From contig LQAA01000091.1 of the NCBI GenBank assembly GCA_001577715.1, forward strand, positions 1 to 64,000: a DNA stretch of 64,000 nt. The letters run 5' to 3'. A model generated the notes under the pieces. That model was not told the origin of the DNA. It worked only from the letters and a program-made list of their open reading frames with translations, and made no database searches. Origin of the DNA: Candidatus Adiutrix intracellularis. GTDB lineage: Bacteria > Desulfobacterota > Desulfarculia > Adiutricales > Adiutricaceae. Within the stretch, counting starts at the first letter, position 1. Each line of letters opens with the position of its first letter. Shown here in pieces: positions 33,770 through 43,700 of the stretch. The translations under genes were made by a program, and so were the position numbers.

Positions 33770-34383
33770 ATCAAGAAGACATAAGGAGATTGTCCAAATG
33801 GATTGGAGTATTTTAGCACAGACGAGATGGGAACGTAAGTATTATATAGTATTTGCGTCTAAGTATCGTAGGTAAGTGATTTATGAGAAGCTCAAGGTTG
33901 ATGTAGACAAAATATTATGTGAATTGTGTGAAAGGAAAGGGTCAGAAATAATAGAGGTGAAGTGTTGTCCTGACCATATCCATATGTCTGTAAAGATACT
34001 ATCGAAATACAGTGTATTAGAGGTAATAAGTTATCTGAAGGGTAAAAGTTTACTAATAACATTAGATAGGCATGTTAATCTGGAGTATAAGTATGGCAAT
34101 AGATACATTATTGTAAGTATTATATTGATATAGCAGATAAAAATGCGAAAATAATAGTGAAATATGTCAGGAATTAATTACGGTAAGACTTAACGGCTGA
34201 CTAATTGATACTGAAGGAATATATTGATCTATTTACGGGTAAGTCGGTAAATAAAAGCAAAAAGGAAGAGTCCCTTAGGAGTAAGCCTATTAACTGAAAA
34301 CCATTTAGCACGCTCTTAGGCGTTGCCGTACCAATCCCTTATAGGGGTGAGCAGATCACTCGCCTAGCAGGTAGTTCTGATTT
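33770..34383 (+). pseudogene. IS200-type transposase relic, copy 2, with right end
   Basis: ORF 33876-34133: ...EVKCCPDHIHMSVKILSKYSVLEVISYLKGKSLLITLDRHVNLEYKYGNRYI is TnpA-like with the HIH catalytic motif; frame broken both ends; right-end hairpins to about 34383. Confidence 0.85.
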
Positions 34384-34608
34384 TCTCCCAGGTTAAAACC
34401 GCAATGCATTTCTATTTTCCTTTCAGATTTAACTTTTTTTTATAGCTTACATTATTTATTTCCTGAATTCAACCTTAATGCGTCAGAGTCTATTTTGGGA
34501 TATAAGAGATATTGTCGTAAATCAAATTGAAAGTAGCGAGGTATTGTGGCATAATAAATTAGAAGTTATTTTAGATATTGGTTGCTTATATAGTAGTTCG
34601 GAAATGAG

Positions 34609-34683
34609 GCTGGCGTAGCCCAATGGTAGAGCACCTGATTTGTAATCAGACGGTTGTAGGTTCGATTCCTATCGCCAGCTCCA
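34609..34683 (+). tRNA. tRNA-Thr (anticodon TGT)
   Basis: GCTGGCG...CGCCAGC acceptor stem, anticodon loop TTTGTAA, GGTTCGATTCC T-arm, encoded CCA; one C-A mismatch at the outer anticodon-stem pair. Confidence 0.93.
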
Positions 34684-34960
34684 ATCAGGATCACTCGCTC
34701 AGTGAGTGGTTCGCTTACCCCTATAAGGGGTTAGTACGGTAGCGTCTGAGGCCGTGCTAAATAGTTTGCTAAGTGCACCATGTTAATAGTTTTACCCCTA
34801 GAGGGGTTATTCTTTTTTGCCTTTATTTATTGGCTCCCCCGTAAACGGGTTAGTGTATTCTTTCAATCTGTTGTGCGTAAATTCAAGAATCTGCGTGAGA
34901 TAGGAGTGATTCGGCGTATAGACTCTGATCAGGCGGGCTATTAGAAAGTTACTAAATAAA
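34684..34960 (-). mobile_element. IS200-type right end in inverted orientation (hairpin array)
   Basis: Reverse complement matches 34.18-34.38 and 62.9-63.12 kb, including the eroded transposase C-terminus; contains ACCCCTATAAGGGGT and ACCCCTAGAGGGGT stem-loops. Confidence 0.7.
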
Positions 34961-35259
34961 ATAGGCCTTATTTAGTTATAATCCATAGAAATTTTTAGTT
35001 TGAGGGTGTTTGGTTCTAGGTTAAACGTTAAATGTAATAAAAGGCTTGACCTAGATCAGGCCGGTACAGTATAGTGATTAAATAAAATCAGATATGAGCT
35101 GTAATATTAATTATAGTAATGTTTTAAGTAAACAATCCGGCTTAGCTTTCCCAGTTTAGGCTATTAGGGGCGGTTTCTGGTAGCGTTATCTCTTAACCTG
35201 AGGTTCAGAGTAGAGCCGGCGAATCTAGAAAATATAACGTAACCCGGAAATCTTTTTTG

Positions 35260-35288
35260 AACCGCAGGCTTAGCTGGGCGGTTTTTTT
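35260..35288 (+). terminator. Intrinsic terminator/attenuator-like hairpin upstream of trpE
   Basis: AACCGC-aggcttagctgg-GCGGTT followed by TTTTT; 27 nt before the trpE start. Confidence 0.5.
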
Positions 35289-35314
35289 GTGCCCGCCTTA
35301 TAAGGAGAATGATT

Positions 35315-36724
35315 ATGCGGATCGTCCTTCAACAGCAAATTGAATGGCTGGATAGTGATTTAGAGACTGTTATCGGCCTTTTTTTAAATCGCATCGGCCA
35401 GAGTCCTAGCGTGCTTCTAGAGAGTGCGGCAATGGATGGCCGTTGGGGGCGATATAGTTTGGCGGCCACCGATTTTTTACTGACGGCTAGAGCGGTTGGG
35501 GGTCGATTAGAATTGACTGTAGACGACCCCAGGTTGGTCCCTCTTCAGAACTTAGCCGGGCGGCCTTTTCTTGAGGGCTTAAGAGGGATTATAGATGCTC
35601 TGTGTCTGGAACCAGCTCTGGAATTGCCGCTTTTACCGCCTATCACTCGGGCCCTTTACGGTTATCTGGGTTATGGGGTGGCCGGGATGATGGAAAAAAA
35701 ACTAGCTTCGGTCGTTCCCGCTGAGGAAGCCGAAGCCGTTTTCGTGCTGCCCGGACGGATCTATTTCTTTGATCACGTCTATAATAGGCTGGCCCGTATA
35801 TCGTTACGGAAAGATAAGGTGCCGCTTATTTTGAAGCTTGCTTTAGGAGAGGCGCTCGGGGCAAGTTCGTCGCCGGAATCGTTTGAATTTGAAGAAAAAT
35901 CAAGTTTTAGTCGGGAAGATTTCATTTCCGCAGTTCAGCATATTCAGGGTCTGATTCGGTACGGGGAGGCCATTCAGGTGGTGTTGTCAGCTCAGTTTTC
36001 TGTGCCATTTGCAGGCGACCTTTTTAAAGTCTATCGACGGTTGCGACATATTAATCCTTCGCCTTACATGTTTTTCCAACGTCTGCCGGAAATAAGCCTG
36101 GCGGTTTCCTCTCCTGAAGTCATGATTAGTTGTGAGAAGGGACATCTGCGTCTTTGTCCCATCGCTGGTACTCGCCCCCGGGGGCGAACCGAAGCTGAAG
36201 ACTCAAAGCTAGCGGAAGAACTTAAAGCCGACCTTAAGGAACAGTCGGAACATATTATGTTGGTAGATTTGGGACGAAATGATTTGGGGCGGGTAGCCGC
36301 CCCGGGTACGGTTAAAGTTGAGGCTTATATGGAAGTGGAACGCTTCTCTCACGTTATGCATCTGACCTCGCAGTTGAGCGCTAAGCTAGCTGACGGTCGG
36401 AACGTAATAGATATTTTGAGTGCAGTTTTTCCGGCCGGCACCTTGAGTGGCGCGCCTAAGGTTCGAGCCATGGAGATTATCGCCGCTCATGAAAAGGTGG
36501 CGCGCGGACCCTATGGCGGAGCCTTGGGTTGGCTAGGGCTAGATAAAGATTCCATTAATCTTGACCTCGGTATTACTATAAGAGGGTTATGGACTAAAGG
36601 TGGGCAGGCTTTTTGGCAGGCCGGGGCCGGTCTGGTTTACGATTCTGATCCTGATCGTGAATGGCAGGAATGCCGCCATAAATCCAAGGTGATCCGTCAG
36701 GCTCTGGCGGCGGCCGGGAGGTAA
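35315..36724 (+). CDS. trpE: Anthranilate synthase component I
   Basis: LLES feedback motif near the N-terminus; IQVVLSAQFSVPF, CPIAGTRPRGRTEAED, HIMLVDLGRNDLGRV, FPAGTLSGAPKVRAMEII. Confidence 0.93.
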   Translation: MRIVLQQQIEWLDSDLETVIGLFLNRIGQSPSVLLESAAMDGRWGRYSLAATDFLLTARAVGGRLELTVDDPRLVPLQNLAGRPFLEGLRGIIDALCLEPALELPLLPPITRALYGYLGYGVAGMMEKKLASVVPAEEAEAVFVLPGRIYFFDHVYNRLARISLRKDKVPLILKLALGEALGASSSPESFEFEEKSSFSREDFISAVQHIQGLIRYGEAIQVVLSAQFSVPFAGDLFKVYRRLRHINPSPYMFFQRLPEISLAVSSPEVMISCEKGHLRLCPIAGTRPRGRTEAEDSKLAEELKADLKEQSEHIMLVDLGRNDLGRVAAPGTVKVEAYMEVERFSHVMHLTSQLSAKLADGRNVIDILSAVFPAGTLSGAPKVRAMEIIAAHEKVARGPYGGALGWLGLDKDSINLDLGITIRGLWTKGGQAFWQAGAGLVYDSDPDREWQECRHKSKVIRQALAAAGR

Positions 36725-36727
36725 GCA

Positions 36728-37324
36728 TTGTTTCTTTTAATAGATAATTACGATTCTTTTACTTATAACCTCGTGCAGGCTTTCCAGGTTCTGGGGCAAG
36801 ATCCCCAAGTCCTTAAAAATGATGACTTGCGGGTTCTGGGACTGGCTAGGGAGCCTGCTTTGACGCAAGTTTGTTTTTCTCCAGGTCCGGGGAGGCCGCA
36901 AGAGGCTGGCTATAGCCTTGATTTTTTGAAAGTTTTAGATAAAGTTAATCCTCTGACGTCGGTTTTAGGGGTCTGTTTAGGGCATCAAATTCTGGGTTTG
37001 TTTGGCGGCGGGGATATAATCGCCGCGGAAAGGGTTTTTCATGGCCGCTTCTCTCAGATTCATCATAACGGGCAGGGCTTGTTTCGCGGCTTGCCCGATC
37101 CTTTTGAGGCTGGGCGTTATCATTCGCTTTTGGTTGAAAAACCAGCGGGGCGGGCGGTTCGATTTGAGATTTCCGCTCAGACTACCGAAGCTGAAATTAT
37201 GGGACTGGCTTTCACTGACCGGCCCTGGGCCGGAGTACAGTTTCATCCTGAATCTATTATGACCCCCGATGGGTTGCAACTTCTAGCTAACTTTTTCAAA
37301 TTTTTTGCAGTTAGGACTAAATAG
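36728..37324 (+). CDS. trpG: Anthranilate/aminodeoxychorismate synthase component II (glutamine amidotransferase)
   Basis: LLIDNYDSFTYNLVQAF, SPGPGRPQEAG, LGVCLGHQ, GVQFHPESI. Confidence 0.93.
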   Translation: MFLLIDNYDSFTYNLVQAFQVLGQDPQVLKNDDLRVLGLAREPALTQVCFSPGPGRPQEAGYSLDFLKVLDKVNPLTSVLGVCLGHQILGLFGGGDIIAAERVFHGRFSQIHHNGQGLFRGLPDPFEAGRYHSLLVEKPAGRAVRFEISAQTTEAEIMGLAFTDRPWAGVQFHPESIMTPDGLQLLANFFKFFAVRTK

Positions 37325-37539
37325 GATATTATCTTTTGGTGGCGGTAGCGTGAATAGTGTACCCATGACTTTTTTGTATATGTTCATCCGGGAAGAGTAT
37401 TTTACAAAAAAGTAAACATAGGTATATAGTTGTTCCTTAAAAAGTGTTTTAAAACAGGTATTAATTCAAGCGTTATAGGTTCTAATAGCGTAAAATATAG
37501 TTAAAAGTCTTAAAATTACCAGATTCAAAGAAAACTGTG

Positions 37540-38550
37540 CCCTCTGCATCTATTTTATGAAATTGAAAGCGGCAGCGATCATGGAGGCGTTGGTCTCATC
37601 TTCTGGATCCCTTTATTGAAGTTTTAGAATCGAACTTATAATTCTTATATTTTTTATCTTTGGCTATGCAGAATATTTTCGGTTCATGTAAATTGTAAAT
37701 TTTATTTTTGTCTTTTTTGTTGTTGAGTCAGAACATACTCAGAAGTTTGAATTGTTCTTGATAAAATTTTAAATTAGCCACTAATTTTTTTGTTTAATTT
37801 TACGGAATAAGGTTAAGGTGATACTCTTAAAGCGGCTTTTAGTTTTTTCTGTTTTTTTGTCCTTTTTGGGGTTTCTGCGGAAATTAATAGATTTAATAAT
37901 TTTCTTTATTTCTTTTTTATAGTTACAGCTTAAAGAAGGATCTGTAGAGAACACTACCTTCCAAAGATGAGATACCACTTTTATTTGTGATTTAAAATCA
38001 ATTAGGAAGGTAATATTTTTTTCTTAAATAGTGATATCGAAGAGAATTTCTCGCTTAAGTGCTTTCTCTTTATGCAATAAAATAAAAGCCTTAAAAATTT
38101 CTCCATCTACTCAATCTCAATGCGTTGACAGTATTGGGCTAAATTAAATGACATGCAAGCTGCAGTCTCTTGAAAGGTTGCCTCTCCACAAAAATATTGA
38201 AAGCAGAGATTACTTATCCACGTTTGAACAACTTTATTATCGTTCGGATCTTCAAGTTATTTCATGATTAATAATCCGAATATTAAACGAATATTTTTAG
38301 TTGGATATTCTTAATCAGAATAGCACTTTTGAAGTTCTTGTTTTAAGAAAATCTATGATATTTTTTCAGCCAGTTAAGAGTAATCATCTCGAATATTGAT
38401 TTGCTCTAGTAATCCTTGTTGAACAAAATACCTTGTTCTGATTGTGGGGATGGTGTCCTTATACAGTCCTCTAAAAAGAGAGTATTTGACTGGATTTTAA
38501 GGTAAATCCTAGGCTTTATGATCGAAAATATATTATATTTAATACGATTA
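37540..38550 (-). pseudogene. IS5-family transposase relic (copy 2)
   Basis: Minus strand reads YFVQQGLLEQINIRDDYS.LAEKIS...NIRLIFGLLIMK.LEDPNDNKVVQTWISNLCFQYFCGEATFQ... and ends ...TNASMIAAAFNFIK, an IS5-type pattern with stops. Confidence 0.8.
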
Positions 38551-39033
38551 ATTAATAAAAAATAAAGTAATTAATACGTTTTTAAGAATTGATTAAGTGT
38601 TGTTGGGAAGAGCGGATGTATTAAAAGTAAGTTTTTGTGTATACTTAATAGTCTGGAAACAAAACAACCAGTGAGGTTTTTCATCAGTTTTTCATAAGGT
38701 CGAACGCTTCAGCGTTCTTATCGAGCTTATCTTTTAGGGATTTCAATTCGTCCTATAGCTAACGGTTAATAAAATATTAAATTCAGTATTCATAAGAATC
38801 TAGGGAAGATATAAAAAATATTATCTAACAATATCTTTAATTTATCGAGCTAAAAGATTTTGAAAAAACCTGCCCTGGTAGTTCTCCGTGGGTATATAGT
38901 AGTGAGTAAGTTTTAGCCGGGCCCTTATAACTTAATATGCTAATATTGAACGAGCCCTTTAACGTTCTAGATTCTCTTATTAGAATTATTATGCAAAATG
39001 AAATGTTTCGTTTATAGGAAACAGAAAAATCAA

Positions 39034-39187
39034 CCATGATTCTGGTCTCTTATGATATTGATAAAGCTATTTATTTAAGTGATCGGATCATTGTCTTATT
39101 TGATCGGCTGGGGATATTTAAAAAGGTCATTGATGTTTCTCTCAGCTGCCCCCAAGAACGCAGCGATCCTCGTTCTATGGAAAGTTA
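39034..39187 (+). pseudogene. ABC transporter ATP-binding protein (SsuB/TauB/NrtD-like) C-terminal relic
   Basis: TMILVSYDIDKAIYLSDRIIVLFDRLGIFKKVIDVSLSCPQERSDPRSMES resembles VTHDVDEAIYLSDRIIVLSxRPG...DVxLPRPRxRxDP. Confidence 0.65.
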
Positions 39188-39376
39188 GGCTAATTTTTTT
39201 GCAGATTCTGCGCCGTTAATCGAATATTATATTCGACCTTTTCTTCTCTCTAAGATTGACGCAGTTTAAATTTTTCTCTTTATTCATTTTTATGGGTGGA
39301 ATTTTTACTTGACAAAAAATCTCCATCCTTGTAATTCGTGGCAAAAGTACCGGAGTAAGGGCCAGGGGGGAAGACT

Positions 39377-40216
39377 ATGTGGAAAGTATCAACGGAACAA
39401 ATCGGGGTTAGAGTGCGAGAGTTGGCTCTGGATATAGCTATTAATCTCTCCTCTCTAGTTGAAAACGATTTGAAAGCAGCCTTAGCTGTCGAAGTCTTCC
39501 CTCCGGCTCGCCGCATTTTGGAACAGATTCTGGAAAATGCTCGCCTGGCTGCCGCCACTCATCTTCCTCTGTGTCAGGACACTGGGTTGATCCAGATTCT
39601 TCTGGAACTGGGTCCGGGGATTTATTTGAGCGGACCGGCCTTATCTAAGGTGGTGGAGGTAGCCGTTCGTTCTGCTTACGCTGATGGGTTTTTGAGAAAA
39701 TCAGCCTGTCAGCCTCTGAGCCGGGAAAATTCGGGTGATAACACTCCGGCTTCGGTGGAGGTCGTTTATAGTGAAAATGAGGGGCTCCGGTTGACCGTTC
39801 TGGCTAAGGGGGGTGGTTGCGATAATACCAGCCGCCTTATGATGCTTAAACCGTCTGAAGGTTGGGCTGGGGTGCGTCGGGTGGTTCTGACGGCTGTGGC
39901 TGAAGCCGGTCCTGGAGCCTGCCCGCCTTTTTATTTGGGGATAGCTGTGGGCGGTACCTTTGAATCGGCTCCTCGGCTGGCTAAGTGGGCTTTAATGGAT
40001 TTAGGAGCGGGAGAGACACCTGAAGAGCCCGGGCTGGCGGCTGAACTTTTAGAAGCTGTTAATGCCACCGGTCTCGGCCCTGCTGGTTTTGGGGGGCGTA
40101 CTACTGCTCTAGGTTTAGCTCTTAAGATTTATCCTGCCCATATTGCTTCTTTGCCGGTTGCGGTGAACATAAATTGCCATAGTTTTCGTCTGCGGCGGGA
40201 GAAACTGGCCCTGTGA
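39377..40216 (+). CDS. Class I fumarate hydratase (fumarate/tartrate dehydratase) alpha subunit
   Basis: LPLCQDTGLIQILLELG, NTPASVEVVY, KGGGCDNTSRLMMLKPSEG, CPPFYLGIAVGG. Confidence 0.92.
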   Translation: MWKVSTEQIGVRVRELALDIAINLSSLVENDLKAALAVEVFPPARRILEQILENARLAAATHLPLCQDTGLIQILLELGPGIYLSGPALSKVVEVAVRSAYADGFLRKSACQPLSRENSGDNTPASVEVVYSENEGLRLTVLAKGGGCDNTSRLMMLKPSEGWAGVRRVVLTAVAEAGPGACPPFYLGIAVGGTFESAPRLAKWALMDLGAGETPEEPGLAAELLEAVNATGLGPAGFGGRTTALGLALKIYPAHIASLPVAVNINCHSFRLRREKLAL

Positions 40217-40764
40217 TCCACCACTTAACCACCCCTCTGGAAGAAACTAGGCTGGCTTCTCTCTTAGCTGGGGATGAAGTTTCGATAAGCGGCCGACTTA
40301 TCGTGGCTCGGGATGTTGCTCACCTTAGGCTACTGGCTGAAATCAGGGCTGGCCGTCCTCTACCCTTCGATCCCCGGGGGCAGATCATATATTATATGGG
40401 CCCTTCCCCTACCCCTCCCGGTCGGGTTATAGGTTCGTCCGGACCTACCACTTCCGGTCGGATGGACGTTTTGACCCCGCCTCTTCTAGATCTGGGCGTG
40501 AAGGGTCTTTTGGGTAAAGGTCGGCGTTCGCCCGAAGTACGGGAGATTTTGTGCCGTCGCCGGGCTATTTATCTGGCGGCTGGGGGGGGGGTAGGTGCGC
40601 TACTAAGTCTCCATATTCTGGAAGCCAAAATTATAGCCTGGCCGGAACTGGGGCCGGAAGCCTTGCGCAGCCTTTGGGTAGATCAGTTTCCAGCTCTGGT
40701 TATTAATGATCTGTACGGGGCCGATTTTTATGATCTCGGCCCGAATAATTATCGGCTTTCTTAA
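40213..40764 (+). CDS. Class I fumarate hydratase (fumarate/tartrate dehydratase) beta subunit
   Basis: LAGDEVSISGRLIVARDVAHLRLL, YMGPSPTPPGRVIGSSGPTTSGRMD; overlaps the alpha subunit. Confidence 0.92.
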   Translation: MIHHLTTPLEETRLASLLAGDEVSISGRLIVARDVAHLRLLAEIRAGRPLPFDPRGQIIYYMGPSPTPPGRVIGSSGPTTSGRMDVLTPPLLDLGVKGLLGKGRRSPEVREILCRRRAIYLAAGGGVGALLSLHILEAKIIAWPELGPEALRSLWVDQFPALVINDLYGADFYDLGPNNYRLS

Positions 40765-40789
40765 TAGATATATTACGGTATCCTATATA

Positions 40790-43700
40790 GTTGGTCGAGG
40801 TGAAGCGGGATTAAAGATTTTGTGTTAGATGTGCAGGCGGGTAGCTGTCCTAACGTTTGCGGCGGCGGGACTAATTTTGGGGCTATCTGACTTTCTATTG
40901 ATAAGAACTAGTGAGGAATCTTTAAATTTTTACGGGGAAGCAGGCTAAATTGATCTGCAGCGGTTGGAGAAAAATCTAATTGAAAGAATTCGGATCGACT
41001 TCGCAGAGCTTTTAAATTTGATCTCGTTTATAGTTTTCGTAGCTTCCCAATAATAAGGTGAAGTGGGGGCTTTAGCGACAGAGCATCTTTCTGGAAGACG
41101 GGGTCGAAGTTAATATCCGTGGTGAAGAGTAGGTCGTTATTGTAGATTATGACGTTTTACATCGGGTGGGTCCGTGACTCATCGCCACCCTACTGGAATA
41201 CGAAGCGGATGAGGATTTGTTCGGAAGTAGGCATAGCGGGTTATCGCTTTGATAATCATCGCTAGTCTGGAATCTGATCCCTTAGGTAGAGTATTCTTAC
41301 TGGCGGCGGGGGCATATACTAGTCTTAAAGTTTAAAAAAACGGGCAGCCGGTATTTCTGGTGAAACTGGTTGGGAATAATTCTAACCTCTGGGCACGCCG
41401 GCTCATTGAAGTCGTAGTGACGACTGAGGGGCGGTGGAAAGTTTGGGCTGCTTCTTTTCATCGCTGTCTCGTATGAATCTGAATTTAAAGCGCGATTTAA
41501 AGGAATAGACGTTCGGGCATGTTCTCAGGAAGGCTGAGAACCCTGGTTGGCCTGATGAATTACCTTAAATGGTAGCTAGACATGGCTTTGAATGTGACCA
41601 TTCGGATTAATATTTTTGGCTTGCTCCCGAAACGGGATTAGCTCGATGAATATGTTTCTTATTCGGTGGTTACGGTTGAGTATGGTGAAAGTTCGGCTAA
41701 CGAACTTGCCAACCGTCTAGTTTTTCTGAACTGGTGACTGAAGGGGGTTCTAACCTACGGTGTGAGCTCATAGTAGAGACAGTTAACTAGTTTTATGCTG
41801 CTTCTATGAGGAAGGATCGTTGGCGATCTATGAAACGGCTATCGACCAGAAATTGTGGCGGTGCCGCCCGAGTACTCTAATGATTTTTTTTAGTTAGTTG
41901 CGTTTGGTGTTCGTTCAGTGGAAAGAGATTTTGGAGAAACGGAAACTCTGGGTAGGACAATTAGGGTAGTTATTCTGACTTTATTGGATCTAAATGACTC
42001 TCGTTAGATTGTGGATGTGGGACGGTGGCTCTGCTAACAGCTATTGATTATTCGCTGAATATTTTTGAATTAGGCACTTAGAGAAACTGTCGTTAAATTT
42101 AGTATAAATTTTTGGAAAATTACCTTTGGGTTAAAGCCAAAGTTAAAGTTAGGAATTAACAGAATAGAATTTTAGCTGAATATAGTGAAAAAATAAACAG
42201 TGAAGGTCGTTTTTTCCGAAATAACAGTTAATTATTTAAGTCGGATCGGTATCTCGGCTTGGATCTATTACCAAAAGTTCTGAAGACTTTGGCTGAATAC
42301 GAAGGCGGGGTAGGGTGATTCTGGTTCTTTGCCCGGTTTATCTACGGTGGCGGTTTAGTTGCGGTAATTGATCTTGATGGTGGCCTTCATTTTTTTATCT
42401 AAAAGGGAAACTTTGGGAAGTATTTCCGACCTGGTCTTTAAATACTATTTTAGCTAATGATCTCTCTTTTGGGTGGTCTTTCCTCTTGATTAATCGATCC
42501 CATTTTCAAGCAGGCGCTGATTCTGGATGAGTTCGATCTGAGGACGAGTCGGGTTGGGGCTATTTCACCTGGATTAGTTTAGGAACTGGCCTGGAGCTCA
42601 CCGTCTTTACAGTTGTTCCGGATGATTAATTTACGTAGTTCTAACTGATTACTGATTGTTGCGTTTAAGTTTGACCGATTGGGTCTTCGTAAAAATGCTT
42701 AGTTTGCTATCTGCGAACTTTTTCATTACTTTATTTTTTCTGGCGACGGCCGATAGCTAGCGGTGGTTTATAGCCGTGACTTTTAAATCATGGTCCCCAA
42801 GCTCTTCTCCTTGGTCAGATAAGCCTTAATCTGATAGATATTTGCTATTTATCTTTTGATTATAGCGACCGCTTTCTTTGGGTGGTTGGGGTCGGTGACG
42901 ATTACTTTCCCATCCTCAGACTGTTGGTCTCGTATTAAGTTTTTAGTATAATATCAGAGCCAATTATGTCCTGGCCACGGTCAACATTCTCATCAGGGCT
43001 CGAAAATGATCGTGGTGGCCTAGGCTCTAAGATCTCTATCTATCGAACGCTAACTGTAGGATCGCGTCGATCTCCTCATCTTCGATTATTTTTGGTTTAC
43101 CGATTTTGGGGAAGAGCTTTTTATGATCAAAATAAAAAATTCGTGAACTTATCTCTAACTCTTGACACCATGTTTTATTAGGGAATACCGGTCGATTGGA
43201 TCTTCGTAACCCTGGGCTGGGAAAAAGTGACGGAGAATTAAGACGATAGCCTTCTTATACCCTCAGATTTGTCTGAGTTCGATCGTTTATAACTGGGTTC
43301 AGAAGTTGGTCTTGGTTCCCGAGATTATTGAGCTTAAACTAATTTTCCGTCTGTCTATCGGACGTGGTAGCGCCTTTTATATCTATAGTCTGGCTTCCGT
43401 TGAAGAATTAGCCTTGATATAGGACTGTTCTTAGGACTCGGGGGGTCTGCTCGGGACTTCATTTTTAAACAACGCCGTAAAGGCAGTTATTTTCGGCCAT
43501 TTCGGTGCCCTGCGCCTGGAGATCTGGTGGGAGTTGCTCTCCGATAGATCTCGATGAGATTTTTTTGACCAGAATCGGTTGATAATCGTTGACCCTTCAG
43601 GACTTTTTAAAAGTAGCGTAGTGGAAGAGTTGTACGATTTTTATTGGGCGATCGTTAAATCATCCTCCAGATTATTTCTCTGAGCCGTTTAACGGAAGAC

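Noticed and set aside
33876-34133. Stand-alone small gene (85 aa)
   Set aside because: It is the central part of an IS200-type transposase; flanking frames and two other copies show it is a relic.
28600-34383. TnpB/IscB-like guide RNA system linked to the IS200 copies
   Set aside because: No TnpB/IscB coding sequence or relic was found; only TnpA-like relics and structured right ends.
39309-39337. Promoter for the fumarase genes (TTGACA upstream)
   Set aside because: The -35 is perfect but the -10 at 17 nt (TAATTC) is poor, so it was not called as a feature.
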